DNA of 64,000 bases from JAWLBM01 sp041687675 (GTDB lineage: Bacteria; Pseudomonadota; Alphaproteobacteria; Rhizobiales; Pleomorphomonadaceae), in NCBI GenBank assembly GCA_041687675.1, contig JAWLBM010000004.1:124001-188000 (forward strand), given 5' to 3'. Position 1 is the stretch's first letter. Every line of letters begins with the position of its first letter. Shown piece by piece: positions 17,657 through 26,046 of the stretch. Below the pieces are notes generated by a model. The model was not told the origin of the DNA, made no database searches, and saw nothing but the letters and a program-made list of their open reading frames with translations. A program made the position numbers and the translations under genes.

Positions 17657-18772
17657 TCAGCCCTGCATGATCTCCTTGAAGCGGGAGAACCACTCGGCCT
17701 GGTTCTCCACCTGGACCTTCGGCGGCACCAGGATGAGCTTCGCGAAATCCTCCTCCGTGGTCGGGTAGGAGGGGTCGCCGACGAGGTCCGCCGGCGGGGT
17801 CAGGCCCGGCACCACGCCCGGCAGCCCGAGGCCGTCGAGCCAGGCCTGCTGGGCCTCCTTCGACAGGGCCAGGTTGATGTACTGCTTGGCCCAGTAGAGC
17901 TCGTTCTCCGGCAGGCCCTTGGGGATCCACAGGCCGTCGGTGTCGACCTTGGCGCCCTCCTTGGGGACCGTCCACGACACGGCGATGCCGTTCTTCTTCG
18001 CCTCGCGGGCGTTGGAGGAGATGGTGCAGGCGACGTCGATCTCGCCGTTCTGGAACCAGGCGGTGAAGTCCGGGTCCTCGCCAAGCAGCGGCTCCTGCGC
18101 CTTCAGCTTGGTGATGAAGTCCCAGCAGGCCTCCATGTTCTCCGGGATGTCCTCCACCTTGCCGCCGCCGGCGACCTGGGCGGACGGGTGGAAGCCGATG
18201 CCGTCGTTGTAGAGCGCAACGCGGCCCTTGAACCGCGGGTCGAGCAGGATCTGCCAGCTGTCCGGCGCACCGTCCGGAAACGCCTCGTCGCGGAAGGCGA
18301 GCACGTAGACGTAGGCGTAGGTGTTGACGATCGGGTAGCCGTCGAGGCCGACGGGCTTGGCGAGCGGCAGCAGGCCGGCGAGGTTGGAGAGGTCCGAGAG
18401 GTCCTCGGTGACGCCGCGCAGCGCCGAGGTGGTGGCGTTGGCGGTGGTGTCCCAGTTGATGTGGATCGGCGGCACCCGGCCCTGCTCGACGGCCGCCCAG
18501 ATCTTCGGCTTGATCTCGTTGTCCTCGGTGAGGTCGTGGCGCACGGCGATGCCGGTCGCCTCGGTGAAGCGGTCCGACACGCCCGCCTTGAGGCTGTCGA
18601 CCCACACGCCGCCCCAGGCGCGGACGATGATCTCCGCCGGCTTCTCCGGCTCCTGCGCGAAGGCGCGGCCCGGCAGGCCCAGCGAGCCGAGGCCGGCGGC
18701 CGCGCCCGCCACGGCCGTGGTCCTGAGCAGCCCGCGCCGGCTGATGGCGAGGTCTTCGAAGCGCTTGGTCAT
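17657..18772 (-). CDS. ABC transporter substrate-binding protein, Tat-exported
   Basis: A 371-residue periplasmic binding protein of the PotD/iron-type extracellular family. The N-terminus carries a twin-arginine motif ISRRGLLRTT near residue 10 and an Ala/Gly-rich stretch ending RAFAQE. The mature part starts IIVRAWGGVWVDSL and includes a typical NTYAYVYVLAF segment. ATG 18772 is preceded by aggagaggggtg. It sits between the ATPase gene and the hairpin that precedes the permeases. Ligand unknown; the co-encoded HisD paralogue and SDR suggest a polyol or related alcohol. Confidence 0.87.
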   Translation of the reverse strand: MTKRFEDLAISRRGLLRTTAVAGAAAGLGSLGLPGRAFAQEPEKPAEIIVRAWGGVWVDSLKAGVSDRFTEATGIAVRHDLTEDNEIKPKIWAAVEQGRVPPIHINWDTTANATTSALRGVTEDLSDLSNLAGLLPLAKPVGLDGYPIVNTYAYVYVLAFRDEAFPDGAPDSWQILLDPRFKGRVALYNDGIGFHPSAQVAGGGKVEDIPENMEACWDFITKLKAQEPLLGEDPDFTAWFQNGEIDVACTISSNAREAKKNGIAVSWTVPKEGAKVDTDGLWIPKGLPENELYWAKQYINLALSKEAQQAWLDGLGLPGVVPGLTPPADLVGDPSYPTTEEDFAKLILVPPKVQVENQAEWFSRFKEIMQG

Positions 18773-18816
18773 GTGTTCACCCCTCTCCTGATAGGGCCGG
18801 TTCTCCCGGCTTTTCC

Positions 18817-19953
18817 TCACGTCCGCGGGAAGATGACGAGATCCCGCCGGTTCCATCCGGCCGCGACACGGTCGCCGGCCGAAAACGCCTCGTGGCTCTC
18901 CGGGTCGTGGGCGATGGCCCGCAGCACGACGCCGCCGAGCCCCGGCAGCCTGAGTTCGTAGACGATCCGCTCGCCCTCGAAGATCGCGTCGGCGACCTCC
19001 GCGGGGAGCCGCGTGTCGAGGTCGGCGAGGCCGGCCTCGGAGCCGGCGACGCGGATCTGCTCGGCCCGGATCGCCGCCACGGCCGGCTCGCCGTCGGCGA
19101 GCGCCGCGCCCTGGCAGGGCAGGCGGCTGCCGGCCACCTCGATCCCCGGGCCGCTCCCGGCCGGACGCGCCACGCCCTCGAGGAAGTCCGAGACGCCGAG
19201 GAAGCCGGCGACGAAGCGGTTGGCGGGGCGGCGGTAGAGCGTGCGCGGATCGGCGATCTGCTGCACCCGGCCGCCGTCCATCACGATGATCTCGTCCGAG
19301 ACGACCAGCGCCTCCCGCTGGTCGTGGGTGACGTTGATGGTGGTGACGCCGAGTTCGTGCTGGATGGTGCGGAACTCCAGCTGCATCTCCTCGCGCAGCT
19401 TGCGGTCGAGGGCGGCCAGCGGCTCGTCGAGGAGCAGGAGGTCGGGCTCGAACACCAGCGCCCGGGCGATGGCGACCCGCTGCTGCTGGCCGCCGGAGAG
19501 CTCGTGGATCCGCCGCCCGCCGTAGCCGGAGAGCTTGACGAGGCCGAGGTAGCGCTCGACGCGGTCGGGAATGGTCCGCGCGTCGAAGCGCCGCATCTTC
19601 AGCGGGAAGGCGATGTTCTCGGCCGCGGTCATGTGCGGGAAGAGGGCGAGGCGCTGGAACACCATGCCGATCGACCGCCGCCAGGGCGGCAGGTCCGCGA
19701 CCGAGACGCCGCCGACGAGGATCTCGCCCCGGGTCGGCTGCTGGAAGCCGGCGATCATCCTGAGGAGCGTGGTCTTGCCGGAGCCGGAGGGGCCGAGGAG
19801 GGTGAGGAAGGTGCCCTCGGCGACGTCGAAGGAGACGTCGTCCACGGCGGCCTGGCCGGAATAGATCATCGACACGCCGCGCACCGAGACCGCGGTCCGG
19901 CGCGCCGTCGCGATGCCGGCCTTCGCGTCGGCCGCAAGGGTTGCCGTGTCCAT
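18817..19953 (-). CDS. ABC transporter ATP-binding protein (PotA-like)
   Basis: A 378-residue ATPase with Walker A GPSGSGKTT, signature LSGGQQQR, Walker B LLLLDEPLAALD and switch His in VTHDQREA. A C-terminal TOBE-type domain follows from about residue 260 (AAIRAEQIRVAG). It leads the transporter part of a minus-strand operon: ATPase, binding protein, two permeases, HisD paralogue. The SDR gene upstream (92 bases away) may share the transcript. Confidence 0.9.
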   Translation of the reverse strand: MDTATLAADAKAGIATARRTAVSVRGVSMIYSGQAAVDDVSFDVAEGTFLTLLGPSGSGKTTLLRMIAGFQQPTRGEILVGGVSVADLPPWRRSIGMVFQRLALFPHMTAAENIAFPLKMRRFDARTIPDRVERYLGLVKLSGYGGRRIHELSGGQQQRVAIARALVFEPDLLLLDEPLAALDRKLREEMQLEFRTIQHELGVTTINVTHDQREALVVSDEIIVMDGGRVQQIADPRTLYRRPANRFVAGFLGVSDFLEGVARPAGSGPGIEVAGSRLPCQGAALADGEPAVAAIRAEQIRVAGSEAGLADLDTRLPAEVADAIFEGERIVYELRLPGLGGVVLRAIAHDPESHEAFSAGDRVAAGWNRRDLVIFPRT

Positions 19954-20045
19954 CAGAACGCCCGTCCCGAAGCCGACGGAAAAAGAGGATGAAAAAGTCT
20001 ATACATGTGCGGGGGATGCGATCAAGCGCGGGCGGCGGCCGCCGG

Positions 20046-20819
20046 TCATATGGAGGCCAGATAGCCGCCGTCGACGGCGAGGCACTGGCCGGTCACATAC
20101 TCGGAGGCGTCGGAGGCGAGGAACACGGCGGCGCCGCCGAGGTCGCCAAGGCGGCCGAAGCGGCGCTGCGGGATCTTCTGCAGCATGGACGCCTGCCAGG
20201 CCTCGTCGGCGTAGAAGACGTCGGTCATGGCGGTGCGGAAGTAGCCGGGCGCGATGGCGTTGACGCGGATGCCGAGGTGCGCCCATTCCGCCGAGAGCGC
20301 CCGTGTCATGCCGAGGAGCCCCGACTTCGACGAGCCGTAGGGCACCGCGGTCGGCACCCCGACCACGGATGTCAGCGAGCAGATGTTGACGATCGCCCCC
20401 GGCCGGCCGAAGGCCGTCATCGCCCGGGCGGCGGCCTGCGCCGCGAAGAAGGCGCCCTTGAGGTTGGTGTCGAGGATCCGGTCCCAGAGGTCCTCCTCCA
20501 CCTCCAGCGAGGGACGGACCTCCTCGACCCCTGCGTTGTTCACCAGCACCTCCAGCCCGCCCATCTGTGCCGCCGCGTCGGCGACCACCCGGCGGATCGC
20601 CGTCACGTCGGTGACGTCGAGGGCATGGGCGTGCGCCGTGGCGCCGAGGGCCTCGACGGCGGCCACCGTTTCGCCGAGGGACCCGGCGTCGCGCGCGGTC
20701 ACGGCCAGGGTGGCGCCGGCGCGGGCGAGCGCCTCGGCGATGGCCCGGCCGATGCCGCGGCTCGCCCCGGTGACGAGCGCGCGGCGGCCGGTGAGGTCGA
20801 AGGCGGACAGGTCGGCCAC
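20046..20819 (-). CDS. Short-chain dehydrogenase/reductase
   Basis: A 257-residue classical SDR: TGASRGIG cofactor motif, VNNAG, catalytic YGSSK, and PGYFRTAMT after the active site. GTG 20819 is chosen because ggag lies about 10 bases upstream and the protein then starts at the usual distance before beta1. It is first in a minus-strand set with an ABC importer and a HisD-family dehydrogenase, so it probably oxidises the same imported substrate or its product. Confidence 0.85.
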   Translation of the reverse strand: MADLSAFDLTGRRALVTGASRGIGRAIAEALARAGATLAVTARDAGSLGETVAAVEALGATAHAHALDVTDVTAIRRVVADAAAQMGGLEVLVNNAGVEEVRPSLEVEEDLWDRILDTNLKGAFFAAQAAARAMTAFGRPGAIVNICSLTSVVGVPTAVPYGSSKSGLLGMTRALSAEWAHLGIRVNAIAPGYFRTAMTDVFYADEAWQASMLQKIPQRRFGRLGDLGGAAVFLASDASEYVTGQCLAVDGGYLASI

Positions 20820-20978
20820 GGCGAGCGTCTCCGGTCGGGCAGTTCCAGCCGCTGCGAATAGCAGCGCAGGGCAAGGCACGCCAGATGCGGTTTCCTGCGC
20901 TCGGCGGGACGGGCCGCCGTAGGCGTCCGCAGGCGGTCCCGTTTCCCGGATCGTCCGCCCGCGGCGGAGGCGTAGCCG

Positions 20979-21212
20979 TCAAAGGCGGCCGAAGCGGAGC
21001 ACCTCGTGCGACGGGGCGATTCCCGCCCGCGCCGCGGCCTCGACCTCGAGTTCGGCCGGATGCAGGCCGGCGTCGGCCAGCAGTCGCGCGGGCGCCGCCG
21101 GCGGTGCCGGCCGCAAGGCGAGAGACAGGGCCGCCGCGGCGGCCCGGCGCAGGAGTTCGCCGAGGATCGTCGGGATTGCGGGCCGCGGGGCGGCTGCTTC
21201 GGAAAGGGCCAT
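20979..21212 (-). CDS. Small DUF1127-like protein
   Basis: A 77-residue Ala-rich protein with a helical middle and a C-terminal LLADAGLHPAELEVEA segment resembling the short DUF1127/YjiS-type motif (degradation-prone regulators in alphaproteobacteria). A clear ggagg lies 8 bases before ATG 21212. It is transcribed divergently from the LysR gene. Family match is tentative; function unknown. Confidence 0.55.
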   Translation of the reverse strand: MALSEAAAPRPAIPTILGELLRRAAAAALSLALRPAPPAAPARLLADAGLHPAELEVEAAARAGIAPSHEVLRFGRL

Positions 21213-21309
21213 TGCCGGAACCTCCGTTTGGTGTGGGTGGAGGATGGCAAGGGCGCCGCGCCGTGGAAAACGAGTTGACTCAATCGTGCATATTTCAAAC
21301 GCTCATGTG

Positions 21310-22254
21310 ATGCCGGGCGCGCCCACCTTCGACCTCGACCTTTTGAGAACCCTCGCGGCGATAGCCGAGGAGGCCAGCTTCACGCGCGCGGCCGAACGGA
21401 TCGGGCGGACGCAGTCGGCCGTGTCGCTGCAGGTCCAGCGGCTCGAGGCCTTCGTCGGCCACCCGCTGCTGCTCCGGCGCAAGGGCGGCGCCGTCGAGCT
21501 CACCGAGCACGGCCGGATCCTCGTCGAGCAGGGCAGCCGGCTGCTCGCCCTCAACGACGAGATCCTCGCCGGCCTGCGGATGGTCGCTGAACCGGCCAGG
21601 GTGCGGCTCGGCGCCTCGGAGGACCACTCGCAGCTCTACCTGCCGCGCCTGCTCGAACGCTTCTCCGAGACCCACCCGGCCGTCTCCGTGGAGATCGCCA
21701 GCGGTCCCTCCTGCCAGCTGGTGCAATGGCTGAAGGCCGGCGAACTCGACCTGATGCTCTGCGAGGGCGGCCACGAGCCGCGGGGCTGGCCGGCGACGCT
21801 CCTCTGGTCGACGCCGCTGTGCTGGATCACCTCCGCCCGCCACACGGCCGAGACACGGGACCCGCTTCCGCTCGCCCTCTCGCCCGACGATTGTCCCTTC
21901 CGCCCGGACTGGCTCGACGCCTGCGTCTGGCGGGGCGCGGCGGAGCGGGCGCTGAGCCGGGCCGGGCGGCGCTACCGGATCGTCGCCACCGCCTCCTCCG
22001 TCGCCGGGCAGCAGGCGGTGGTGAAGGCCGGGCTTGCGCTCACGGTGGGGAGCCCGGCCTCGCTGGTGCCCGGGCTGCGGCTGGTGGATCCCGCCGAGGG
22101 CCTGCCGGAGTTGCCGGAGACCGAGGTGCTGCTGCTCACATCGCCGGAGGCGGCGCAACCGGTCACCGACGCCCTTGCCGCCCATCTCGCCGCCAGCTTC
22201 GGCCCGGCGATGGACGACGCCGCCGCGGCGGCGCTGGCCGCGGCCGCGGGCTAG
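21310..22254 (+). CDS. LysR-family transcription regulator
   Basis: A 314-residue regulator. The N-terminal winged helix contains FTRAAERIGRTQSAVSLQVQRLE, the LysR recognition helix pattern; a periplasmic-binding-like effector domain follows from about residue 90. ATG 21310 puts the HTH about 9 residues in, as is normal; no strong Shine-Dalgarno is seen, so translation may be leaderless or use GTG 21307. It is divergent from the DUF1127-like gene and next to the HisD/ABC operon, which it may control. Confidence 0.88.
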   Translation: MPGAPTFDLDLLRTLAAIAEEASFTRAAERIGRTQSAVSLQVQRLEAFVGHPLLLRRKGGAVELTEHGRILVEQGSRLLALNDEILAGLRMVAEPARVRLGASEDHSQLYLPRLLERFSETHPAVSVEIASGPSCQLVQWLKAGELDLMLCEGGHEPRGWPATLLWSTPLCWITSARHTAETRDPLPLALSPDDCPFRPDWLDACVWRGAAERALSRAGRRYRIVATASSVAGQQAVVKAGLALTVGSPASLVPGLRLVDPAEGLPELPETEVLLLTSPEAAQPVTDALAAHLAASFGPAMDDAAAAALAAAAG

Positions 22255-22476
22255 AGGTCCGAACCCGAGCCGGCTTACCGACATGCCCGGCGCGGTGCCT
22301 TGTGGTCAGCCCGTTGCCGCCACGGGGGGCCGAGGCCGCGCACATCCGAGTGCCACCGCTTGCCCGTGCGCAGATGGCCTCGCCCTCCGGAACACTGCCC
22401 CGCCTGCCGCATTCCACCTTGTCGCCGGAACGGGCCGGGCGGTATCGGAGGGGCGGACGTGCGGAAGGAGAGAGCA

Positions 22477-23454
22477 ATGGACGGACGGGACCGACTCCCG
22501 GGACCTCGCCGGCCGGCAGGTGCGGCGGTCCGGCTGGCGCTCGCGGCGGCGCTCGGCACCTCGCTTGCCGGCGGCGCTGCGGCCGAGACGCCGACCGAAC
22601 TCGACCGGCTGCGGGCGGTCGCCCTCGACGAGGTCAACCGGTCGCGGCAGGAGCACGGGCTCGGGGCGCTCGAGCCCTCCGGCTCGCTCGACCGGGCGGC
22701 GCAGGCGCACGCCGCGGACATGCTCGCGGGCGACTACTTCGCCCATGTCTCGCCCGCCGGCGAGACCGTCCGCGACCGCTACCTGGCGGCGGGCGGCAAT
22801 CCCTCGCACCTCGTGCTCGAGAACATCGGCACCTGCAGCGGCTGCCCGGTGCCGCCCTCGACCGATCGGATCGAGCAGTTCCAGTCCGGCTGGATGGAGA
22901 GCCCGGGGCACCGCGAGAACATCCTCTCCGCCGGCGTCGGCCGCTTCGGCTTCGGCCTCGCCTTCGACCCGCGGGGCGAGGTCGTCGCCGTGCAGACCTT
23001 CGCCGGGCCCGGCGCGCCGGAGGAGGGGGAGGCGCCGGCCCCGCTCGCCGAGGCGCAGCGGACGGAGAGCCTTGCCGCCGAGGTGAACCGCCTGCGCGAG
23101 CGGAACGGCGTCGCCCCGGTCGAGCCCAGCGACGCGCTCGCCGTGGCCGCGGGCGACCTCCTGCGCCGGTCCGCGGACGGGCGGTCCGCGCTCTCCTCCG
23201 ACAGACTGTTCGAGGCGGTCCCCGCCGAGGCGCGCGGCCGCTTCCGCCGGCTCGCGGTCCTCTCCGCCGACTGCGGCGGCTGCGGAGCCCGGATCACGAC
23301 GGCCGATCCGGAGCGCTTCGTCGGGCAGTGGTCCGGCGACCCCGGCCTCGTGGAGGCGATGACCTCCCCTGGGATGACGCACATCGGCGCCGCCTTCGAG
23401 GCGGACGGCGAGGGCGGCAAGCGCGCGATCGCGGTGCTCGGCCGGCGGGACTGA
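22477..23454 (+). CDS. Secreted CAP (SCP/PR-1) domain protein with a second, degenerate CAP-like half
   Basis: A 325-residue exported protein with a Sec-type signal ending near residue 36 (GGAAAE). Residues about 40-180 are a CAP domain with YFAHVSPAGE, ENIGTCSGC and WMESPGHRENIL, which hold the conserved His/Glu pocket. Residues about 190-325 start with a similar EVNRLRERNGVAPVEPSDAL helix and end THIGAAFEADG but lack the pocket histidines, so the protein looks like an internal duplication with one decayed half. ATG 22477 follows aaggag. Role of bacterial CAP proteins is not settled. Confidence 0.82.
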   Translation: MDGRDRLPGPRRPAGAAVRLALAAALGTSLAGGAAAETPTELDRLRAVALDEVNRSRQEHGLGALEPSGSLDRAAQAHAADMLAGDYFAHVSPAGETVRDRYLAAGGNPSHLVLENIGTCSGCPVPPSTDRIEQFQSGWMESPGHRENILSAGVGRFGFGLAFDPRGEVVAVQTFAGPGAPEEGEAPAPLAEAQRTESLAAEVNRLRERNGVAPVEPSDALAVAAGDLLRRSADGRSALSSDRLFEAVPAEARGRFRRLAVLSADCGGCGARITTADPERFVGQWSGDPGLVEAMTSPGMTHIGAAFEADGEGGKRAIAVLGRRD

Positions 23455-23538
23455 AGCCGCGACGCCCGTCCTCCTCCGACCCGCGGCCGCCGCGCGAATC
23501 GGCTAGGTGTTGGAGACCGGGAGCGGAGGGGGCGCGGG

Positions 23539-24576
23539 ATGGCGGGGCGGACGCGGATCGCAGTGGCGGGGGCCGGGCTGATCGGGCGGCGGCACGTGGC
23601 GGCCATCCACGCCGCCAAGGGCGCTGACCTCGCCTCCATCGTCGATCCGGCCGAGGAGGCCCGCGCCTTCGCGGCCGAGGCCGGCGCCCCCTTGTTCGCC
23701 TCGCTGGAGGAGATGCTGGCGAGCGGCGGCGCCGACGGCGTGATCCTCGCGACGCCGAACCGGCTGCACGTGGAGGGCGCGCTCGCCTGCATCGCGGCGG
23801 GCCTGCCGGTGCTGGTGGAAAAGCCGCTCGCGGCGGACGTCGCCGGCGGCGAGGCGATCGTCGCCGCCGGCCGCGCCGCCGGGGTGCCGGTGCTCACCGG
23901 CCACCACCGGCGCTACAACCCGCTGGTCGCGAAGGCGCGGGAGATGATCGCCGCCGGGGCCCTCGGGCGCATCGCGGCGGTCCAGGGCCAGACCTGGTTC
24001 ATGAAGCCGGATCCCTACTTCGAGGCGGACTGGCGCCGCCGCGAGGGGGCGGGGCCGATCTACCTCAACCTCATCCACGACATCGATCTCCTCCGCCATC
24101 TCTGCGGCGAGATCGTCCGTGTGCATGCTATGGAGGCCAACGCCGTCCGCGGCAACGAGGTCGAGGATACGGCGGTGATCCTGCTCGGCTTTGCGGGCGG
24201 CGCACTCGGCACCGTCAACGTCTGCGACACCGCGGTCGCTCCCTGGAGCTGGGAGCTCACCGCCCGGGAGAACCCGGCCTATCCGGCGACCGGCGAGACC
24301 TGCTACTGGATCGGCGGCACCCGGGGCTCGCTGGCGCTGCCGAACCTCGCGCTGTGGACCCACGAGGGCGCGCCGGACTGGTGGAGGCCGATCTCGTCGA
24401 CCCGCCCGGTCCACGGCTTCGGCGACCCGCTGGTCGAGCAGGCCCGCCACTTCGCCGCGGTGATCCGTGGCGAGGAGACGCCGCTGGTCGACGGCGAGGA
24501 GGGGCTCAGCTCGCTCCGGGTGATCGAGGCGATCAAGCGCTCCGCCCGCAGCGGCGAGACCGTGCGCCTCGGCTGA
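23539..24576 (+). CDS. Gfo/Idh/MocA-family oxidoreductase
   Basis: A 345-residue NAD(P)-dependent sugar or inositol dehydrogenase-type enzyme. The Rossmann motif GAGLIGRRH is near residue 11, the EKP motif appears as VEKPLA near residue 94, and a putative catalytic-site stretch NLIHDIDLLRHL is near residue 178. The C-terminal half is the alpha/beta substrate domain. It precedes a sugar-type ABC importer on the same strand, separated by about 490 bases, so a link in sugar catabolism is plausible but unproven. Confidence 0.88.
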   Translation: MAGRTRIAVAGAGLIGRRHVAAIHAAKGADLASIVDPAEEARAFAAEAGAPLFASLEEMLASGGADGVILATPNRLHVEGALACIAAGLPVLVEKPLAADVAGGEAIVAAGRAAGVPVLTGHHRRYNPLVAKAREMIAAGALGRIAAVQGQTWFMKPDPYFEADWRRREGAGPIYLNLIHDIDLLRHLCGEIVRVHAMEANAVRGNEVEDTAVILLGFAGGALGTVNVCDTAVAPWSWELTARENPAYPATGETCYWIGGTRGSLALPNLALWTHEGAPDWWRPISSTRPVHGFGDPLVEQARHFAAVIRGEETPLVDGEEGLSSLRVIEAIKRSARSGETVRLG

Positions 24577-25064
24577 GCGGCCGGCGCCGGCGCGGCGGCC
24601 GCAAGGCCAGCGGTGGTGATGGCGGCGCTTGCCGGTCGTGGCGGCGGCCTCGCAGGTGCCCGCATCGCCGCCTCTGACCGGTTTCGCCCCGCCGGTTCGG
24701 CGCGGAACGCTCCCGTTTCCTGCCCTTCGGGGCGGACCGGGCGGCCCTCGCGGCTGATTCTCCCGCTACCGCTATCCCTTTCCGTCCACAGCCGATTCGG
24801 GCTTCCTGAAACGGTTGAAATCGACTAGCTTCGGGTCCGGATTTTTCCGCTGGTGCCGTTCCGGAGGAGGTGCGGTTTGCGGGAAGAGGCCACGGCCGCC
24901 GCCCGACGGCGGCGGGCGGGGCCGGTCCGAAAGGGTTGGGGCAAGACCCGATTCGAGATTGGAACCACAGGCGCCGCATCGCGGGGCCCGAAGACCTTCG
25001 ACCGTCTCGCCGTGTCCGGCGGGCGAAGCGGCTCACCGAGCCGACGAAAAAGGGAGGAAGACAC
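24577..25064. promoter_or_regulatory. Upstream region of the sugar ABC operon
   Basis: About 490 bases with no convincing gene. An AT-richer stretch at about 24770-24850 is the likely promoter area. It includes TGAAACGGTTGA at 24807-24818, which resembles the centre of LacI-family sugar operators; this is a weak match. A gggagg Shine-Dalgarno precedes the binding-protein gene. Confidence 0.35.
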
Positions 25065-25976
25065 ATGAAGAGAATTCTTTTGGCCGCGACGGCCTTCGCC
25101 GCCATGGTCACGGCCGCCTCGGCCGAGCGCTACGTGATGGTGACCCACACCCAGGGCACCGATCCGTTCTGGCCGGTGGTGGAGAAGGGCGGCAAGGACG
25201 CCGCCGCCGCGATGGGCGTCGACCTGGAATACAACTACGCGCCGTCCGGCGACATGGCCGACATGGCGAAGCTGATCGAATCGGCCACCGCCACCCAGCC
25301 GGACGGGATCATCGTCTCCCTGCCGGACGCCGACGCCCTCGGCGGCGCCATCAAGTCGGCGGTCGACAGCGGCATCCCGGTGATCACCATCAACTCCGGC
25401 CTCGAGGCCTCCAAGTCCGTCGGCGCGCTGATGCACGTCGGCCAGCCGGAACTCGACGCCGGCCAGGCGGCCGGCGAGCGCGCCAAGGCCGAGGGCGCCA
25501 CCAAGGCGCTCTGCCTCAACCAGGAGGCCTTCAACTCCGCGCTGGTCGATCGCTGCGAGGGCTACTTCGACGCGATGGGCCAGGACCTCAACATGATCGA
25601 CGTGTCCAACGACGTCGCCCAGATCAAGACGCGCACCGCCGCCGCGCTGCAGTCCGATCCGGACATCGACGCGCTGCTCGCCACCGGCCCGCACGTCTGC
25701 GAGGCGGCGGCGGAGGCGGTCGAGGAGGTGGGCGCCACGGTGCACCTGTCGTGCTTCGACATGACGCCGGGCGTGATCAACCTGATCAAGGACGGCAAGG
25801 TGAAGTACACCATCGACCAGCAGCAGTACCTGCAGGGCTACATGCCTGTCGTGGTGCTCCACCTCTACAACAACTACGCCGGCATGCTGCCCGGCGCGAA
25901 CATCCCGTCCGGCCCCGGCTTCGTCGACGCGTCCAACGCGGCGGCGGTCGAGGAGCAGGCCGGCACGAACCGCTGA
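25065..25976 (+). CDS. Sugar ABC transporter substrate-binding protein
   Basis: A 303-residue periplasmic binding protein of the ribose/fructose (PBP1/Peripla_BP_4) class. A short Sec signal ends AASAE near residue 20. The mature part starts YVMVTHTQGTDPFWPVVEKG, and IIVSLPDADAL plus VITINSG are the usual ligand-domain strands. ATG 25065 has gggagg at normal distance. It is the first gene of a binding protein, permease, single-ABC ATPase set like FrcBCA; ligand not determinable. Confidence 0.9.
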   Translation: MKRILLAATAFAAMVTAASAERYVMVTHTQGTDPFWPVVEKGGKDAAAAMGVDLEYNYAPSGDMADMAKLIESATATQPDGIIVSLPDADALGGAIKSAVDSGIPVITINSGLEASKSVGALMHVGQPELDAGQAAGERAKAEGATKALCLNQEAFNSALVDRCEGYFDAMGQDLNMIDVSNDVAQIKTRTAAALQSDPDIDALLATGPHVCEAAAEAVEEVGATVHLSCFDMTPGVINLIKDGKVKYTIDQQQYLQGYMPVVVLHLYNNYAGMLPGANIPSGPGFVDASNAAAVEEQAGTNR

Positions 25977-26001
25977 TCGCAGCCGTTCCGGGACACGAGG
26001 C

Positions 26002-26027
26002 GGCGGCCGCGAGGGATCGCGGCCGCC
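26002..26027 (+). terminator. Intra-operon GC hairpin after a binding-protein gene
   Basis: A perfect 10-base-pair stem (GGCGGCCGCG / CGCGGCCGCC) with a 6-base loop lies in the 70-base gap between binding-protein and permease genes. No U-tract follows, consistent with mRNA stabilisation or partial attenuation. Confidence 0.5.
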
Positions 26028-26046
26028 ACTGCGAGGGGAGTCGAAC

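Noticed and set aside
24613..24828. A 71-codon open frame in the gap before the sugar ABC operon
   Set aside because: No ribosome site, random-looking composition, and it spans the AT-richer promoter area.
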